From Bacteroidales bacterium (lineage in GTDB: Bacteria; Bacteroidota; Bacteroidia; Bacteroidales; VadinHA17): a DNA stretch of 64,000 bases. Position numbers and translations under genes: made by a program. Shown in pieces: positions 61,615 through 64,000 of the stretch (its first letter is position 1; every line of letters starts with the position of its first letter). Location: positions 62,001-126,000 of the forward strand of contig JAFGLJ010000027.1 in assembly GCA_016928075.1 (NCBI GenBank), given 5' to 3'. Below the pieces are notes generated by a model. The model did not search any database and was not told the origin of the DNA. It was given only the letters and a program-made list of their open reading frames with translations.

Positions 61615-62947
61615 GAAACATAATGAAGATTTTCTGAATCAAATTCGGGGAATTATTAACAACGAGGTAAGTATACACTGGCTGAGAAGAGACCTGAGAC
61701 TGAATGATAATACAGGGCTTTTCCATGCACTGTCTTCAGGTAAACCGGTAATTCTGCTATTCATTTTTGATGATAATATCCTCTCTGATTTACAGGATGA
61801 TGATCCCATGATTTCTTTTATTTATGATAACCTTTTGATAATAAACAGATTGGTTTCCAGTCTGGGAAGCTCTGTGATTGTTTTAAAAGGTGATTGGAAG
61901 AAGATATGGCATGATCTCATATCCCTGCTAAAAATAAAAGCCGTTTTCTGGAATACTGACTATGAACCTTATGCAATCAGGCGCGACAGCGAAGTAAGAA
62001 ATATCCTCCATAAAAACGGAATTGAATCTTACAATTATAAAGACCAGGTAATTTTTGAAAAGGATGAAGTTACAAAAGATGATTCTTCACCTTACACCGT
62101 CTTTACTCCCTATAGTAAGAAATGGCTAAACAATCTGGAAAAAAATGGCATACCTCAAAAAAGACGCTCAGAGGATCATTTACACAATCTTGCAGGGATA
62201 TCAATTAATTTTCCCTCGCTCAGATCAATTGGGTTTAAAAGGTCAAATATTAGACCCAGGGAGTTTATAAGCAAAAATATAGAGAGCTATGATAAACACA
62301 GGGATTACCCTTACCTTGATGCCACAACCTATTCCGGTCCTCACCTTAGGTTTGGCAGTGTAAGTATAAGGGATATTGTCAAAACAGCTCTTATGGTTAA
62401 TAAAACATATTTGAATGAACTGATATGGAGAGAATTTTTTATGCAGATCTTATATCATTATCCTGGGGTTGTTAATGACAGCTTCAAACGTAAATATGAT
62501 AACATCAGGTGGATTAATGACGAAGAGTTATTCGATAAATGGTGCAATGGATCAACCGGTTATCCGATTGTTGATGCCGGTATGAGGCAGTTAAATGCAA
62601 CAGGATATATGCATAACAGGGTAAGAATGATAACCGCCAGCTTTTTATGCAAACACCTGCTGACCGATTGGAGATGGGGTGAAAGGTATTTTGCCGGAAA
62701 GTTGCTGGATTATGAACTTTCATCAAATAATGGCAACTGGCAGTGGGCAGCCGGAACAGGATGTGATGCAGCTCCTTATTTCAGGGTGTTCAATCCTGTT
62801 CTGCAGGCTAAAAAGTACGATAGGGATAATAAATATATAGTTAAATGGGTACCGGAACTTGGTACCCCGTCCTACCCGGATCCCGTTGTTGATCACGAGT
62901 TTGCACGGAAAAGGGCAATTGAAACCTATAGGTATTACCTGAGATGA
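61601..62947 (+). CDS. phr: Deoxyribodipyrimidine photolyase (class I/cryptochrome family)
   Basis: About 448 residues from the ATG at 61601; AGGAAAG lies 9-15 bases upstream, and a GTG at 61583 is a weaker alternative. The N-terminal alpha/beta antenna domain starts IHWLRRDLRLNDNTGLFHAL. The C-terminal FAD domain has the typical LIWREFFMQILYHYP, GYPIVDAGMRQLNATGYMHN, MITASFLCKHLLTDWRWGE, and NGNWQWAAGTGCDAAPYFR. The latter includes the lesion- and FAD-contacting residues. It uses light to split cyclobutane pyrimidine dimers. The short overlap with trmO suggests coupling. It ends 16 bases before a palindromic repeat. Confidence 0.94.
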   Translation: MKGSEKHNEDFLNQIRGIINNEVSIHWLRRDLRLNDNTGLFHALSSGKPVILLFIFDDNILSDLQDDDPMISFIYDNLLIINRLVSSLGSSVIVLKGDWKKIWHDLISLLKIKAVFWNTDYEPYAIRRDSEVRNILHKNGIESYNYKDQVIFEKDEVTKDDSSPYTVFTPYSKKWLNNLEKNGIPQKRRSEDHLHNLAGISINFPSLRSIGFKRSNIRPREFISKNIESYDKHRDYPYLDATTYSGPHLRFGSVSIRDIVKTALMVNKTYLNELIWREFFMQILYHYPGVVNDSFKRKYDNIRWINDEELFDKWCNGSTGYPIVDAGMRQLNATGYMHNRVRMITASFLCKHLLTDWRWGERYFAGKLLDYELSSNNGNWQWAAGTGCDAAPYFRVFNPVLQAKKYDRDNKYIVKWVPELGTPSYPDPVVDHEFARKRAIETYRYYLR

Positions 62948-62963
62948 CGGGTGGAGACGTAAG

Positions 62964-62991
62964 GTAGAGACGTTGCACGCAACGTCTCTAC
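62964..62991. repeat. 28-bp palindromic repeat between convergent genes
   Basis: GTAGAGACGTTGC, two bases, then GCAACGTCTCTAC: 13-bp perfect arms. An imperfect copy of the first half (GTGGAGACGTAAG) lies just upstream at about 62951-62963. Palindromes with this GAGACG core are, from memory, scattered in Bacteroidota genomes as REP-like elements. It overlaps the 3' end of the redoxin gene, supplying its TAG stop. It may also act as a bidirectional terminator. No second copy was found in this window. Confidence 0.75.
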
Positions 62992-63578
62992 TTTATTCCG
63001 CATCCTATTGCACGGGTAAAATCCGGATCGGGTTCCCTTCCTGCAAGAAGGTTATTTACAGCATCCTGAACGTAGTGTTCATCAGCCTGTTCTGCATCCC
63101 TGTAATTATTATCTATAGCACCTATGTATGAAACCTTCAATTTATCCTGTTCTTTTTTAAGTATATAGACATGAGGTGTTTTAGTGGCTCCATATATTTT
63201 ATATATCTCCTGCTTCTCATCATGAAGATAAGGAAATGTAAAACCCTTCTCTTCAGCCCTTTCTATCATCTTTTCAAATGAATCAGCAGGGTAAGCTTCT
63301 GCAGAATTAGGATTAATTGCTATCACCGGGAAACCCTTGTTCTTAAACATCTTATCCAGTGCAATTATCCTGTCTTCCCATGCAATGGCATATGGACAAT
63401 GATTAGTGGTAAAAATTACAATGAATCCCTTTGCATCCTGATGGTCTTTCAGTGATACATATTCACCATCAATATTACGCAATTTGAAATCGGTGGCATA
63501 GTCGCCAACTTCATAGCCCTGCGACATTAAGGTGCTACTCAGAATAAGTGAAAAAACTATGGTTAACAAGCTTTTCAT
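62988..63578 (-). CDS. Exported thioredoxin-fold (redoxin/AhpC-TSA type) protein
   Basis: A 196-residue protein with a signal peptide (about 1-19, ending STLMSQG). The thioredoxin fold follows with the active-site region FTTNHCPYAIAWEDRI, which has a single cysteine and no resolving partner in CxxC form, as in the redoxin group. Later segments are VIAINPNSAEAYP, FTFPYLHDEKQEIYKIYGAT and TPHVYILKKE. It is probably a periplasmic thiol peroxidase-like or redox protein. Its last codons fall at a palindromic repeat (62964-62991), which supplies the stop, so the C-terminus (GCGIK) may have been altered. The TlpA-like gene lies 30 bases upstream on the same strand. Confidence 0.85.
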   Translation of the reverse strand: MKSLLTIVFSLILSSTLMSQGYEVGDYATDFKLRNIDGEYVSLKDHQDAKGFIVIFTTNHCPYAIAWEDRIIALDKMFKNKGFPVIAINPNSAEAYPADSFEKMIERAEEKGFTFPYLHDEKQEIYKIYGATKTPHVYILKKEQDKLKVSYIGAIDNNYRDAEQADEHYVQDAVNNLLAGREPDPDFTRAIGCGIK

Positions 63579-63608
63579 ATCATTAAAAATTTAATGGTTA
63601 CTATTTGA

Positions 63609-64000
63609 TTATTGAATTAAAGACTGAATATGTGATTTCAATTCAGTGTATGATATCATCCCCTCGTGAAACTTTCGGTAGCCCTTGCCGGGCGCATGAA
63701 TGAGGGTTGCAGGAATACTTCCGGTCCATGAATCATCAACCATTGGTATCCACCTGTTAAAATCCGGTTCATCCAGTAACAATACCTCTGAACTTATATT
63801 GTATTCTTTTATGAATTTTGCAAGACGGGTATCTTTCTGTGAGGGCATATCAAGGCTTACGAGGATCAGTTTCATCTTATGATTGGTGTATTCCTTTTCC
63901 ACCTTCAGCAAATCAGGCATTTCTTCAGTGCATGGTTTACACCATGTAGCCCAGAAATTGTACACGTAAACTGTATCTGATTGCTTATTTAACTCTTCTT
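63609..64000 (-). CDS. TlpA/ResA-like thiol-disulfide oxidoreductase (cut by window edge)
   Basis: The stop is at 63609 and the frame is open through the right edge (EELNKQSDTVYVYNFW precedes the active site). The thioredoxin motif is NFWATWCKPCTEEMP, with the CKPC pair typical of TlpA/ResA. The remainder shows LILVSLDMPSQ, SSEVLLLDEPDF, and SIPATLIHAPGKG with the conserved cis-proline (IPATL). The N-terminal signal or anchor lies outside the window. It probably reduces disulfides in the envelope and is likely cotranscribed with the downstream redoxin gene. Confidence 0.88.
   Translation of the reverse strand, partial: EELNKQSDTVYVYNFWATWCKPCTEEMPDLLKVEKEYTNHKMKLILVSLDMPSQKDTRLAKFIKEYNISSEVLLLDEPDFNRWIPMVDDSWTGSIPATLIHAPGKGYRKFHEGMISYTELKSHIQSLIQ

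Noticed and set aside
1-64000. tRNA, rRNA, CRISPR array, insertion sequence or prophage
   Set aside because: No cloverleaf, T-loop sequence in an intergenic gap, regularly spaced repeat, transposase or phage gene was seen by eye; weakly conserved RNAs cannot be excluded without a covariance search.

Overview
The window looks like a chromosomal segment of a Bacteroidota bacterium, probably close to Bacteroidales/Marinilabiliales. This rests on the gene content (DUF5063 next to a 3'-5' exonuclease, OstA-like protein, a long RnfB with extra Fe-S motifs, SiaC/DUF1987, GH106 and CBM9-like proteins), on moderate-to-low GC, on weak Shine-Dalgarno sequences, and on several upstream matches to the Bacteroidota -7 promoter element TAnnTTTG. 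I found no rRNA, tRNA, CRISPR array, insertion sequence or prophage gene. Coding density is high and no gene-free stretch exceeds about 225 bases.

Layout. 1-2.7 kb (minus): start of a 3'-5' exonuclease running off the left edge, DUF5063 protein, RecQ. 2.9-10.1 kb (plus): guaB, then a coupled envelope-biogenesis run of two SurA-like parvulins, a lipoprotein relative and an OstA-like protein. 10.1-12.5 kb (minus): DUF2795, PduO-type adenosyltransferase, an ABC ATPase without permease, a methyltransferase. 12.6-20.3 kb (plus): recG, then rseC-rnfBCDGEA. 20.3-24.5 kb (minus): a very large multi-cofactor oxidoreductase fusion and ZupT. 24.7-28.0 kb (plus): membrane J-domain protein, PaaI-type thioesterase, lipoprotein serpin, secreted ADPRibase-Mn-like phosphatase. 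28.0-30.5 kb (minus): SiaC-family protein, PanE-like reductase, TsaD. 30.6-38.8 kb (plus): TamB-like protein, NhaD, ExbB/ExbD/TonB. 38.8-41.3 kb (minus): TauE/SafE permease, lone receiver domain, GlyA.

41.5-50.7 kb (plus) holds a small glycan-degradation group (CBM9-like lipoprotein, GH29 fucosidase, GH28, GH106) without SusC/SusD, interleaved with an SRPBCC protein and a tandem universal stress protein. 50.7-60.1 kb is mixed: a SLOG/'molybdenum carrier' protein with no usual start codon, DUF2905, zinc alcohol dehydrogenase, macrodomain protein, a cysteine desulfurase-SelD fusion, a group II amino acid decarboxylase, CorA, an RRM protein, an exported protein of unknown role, and a quinone oxidoreductase-like gene broken by one in-frame stop. 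60.2-64.0 kb: CHAD protein, TrmO, photolyase, a palindromic repeat, a redoxin and a TlpA-like protein cut by the right edge.

How they fit: Rnf couples ferredoxin/NADH electron flow to ion transport, and NhaD, CorA, ZupT and ExbBD-TonB use or shape the ion gradients. The PPIase-OstA run and TamB serve outer-membrane assembly. TsaD and TrmO act in sequence on tRNA A37 (t6A, then m6t6A). The most unusual items are the roughly 1077-residue oxidoreductase fusion facing the rnf operon, the cysteine desulfurase-SelD fusion behind a macrodomain gene, the perfect palindrome at the predicted rnf transcription start, the nonsense-interrupted oxidoreductase gene, and the SLOG gene without a canonical start. 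Most calls are from family recognition by eye; no database search was run.
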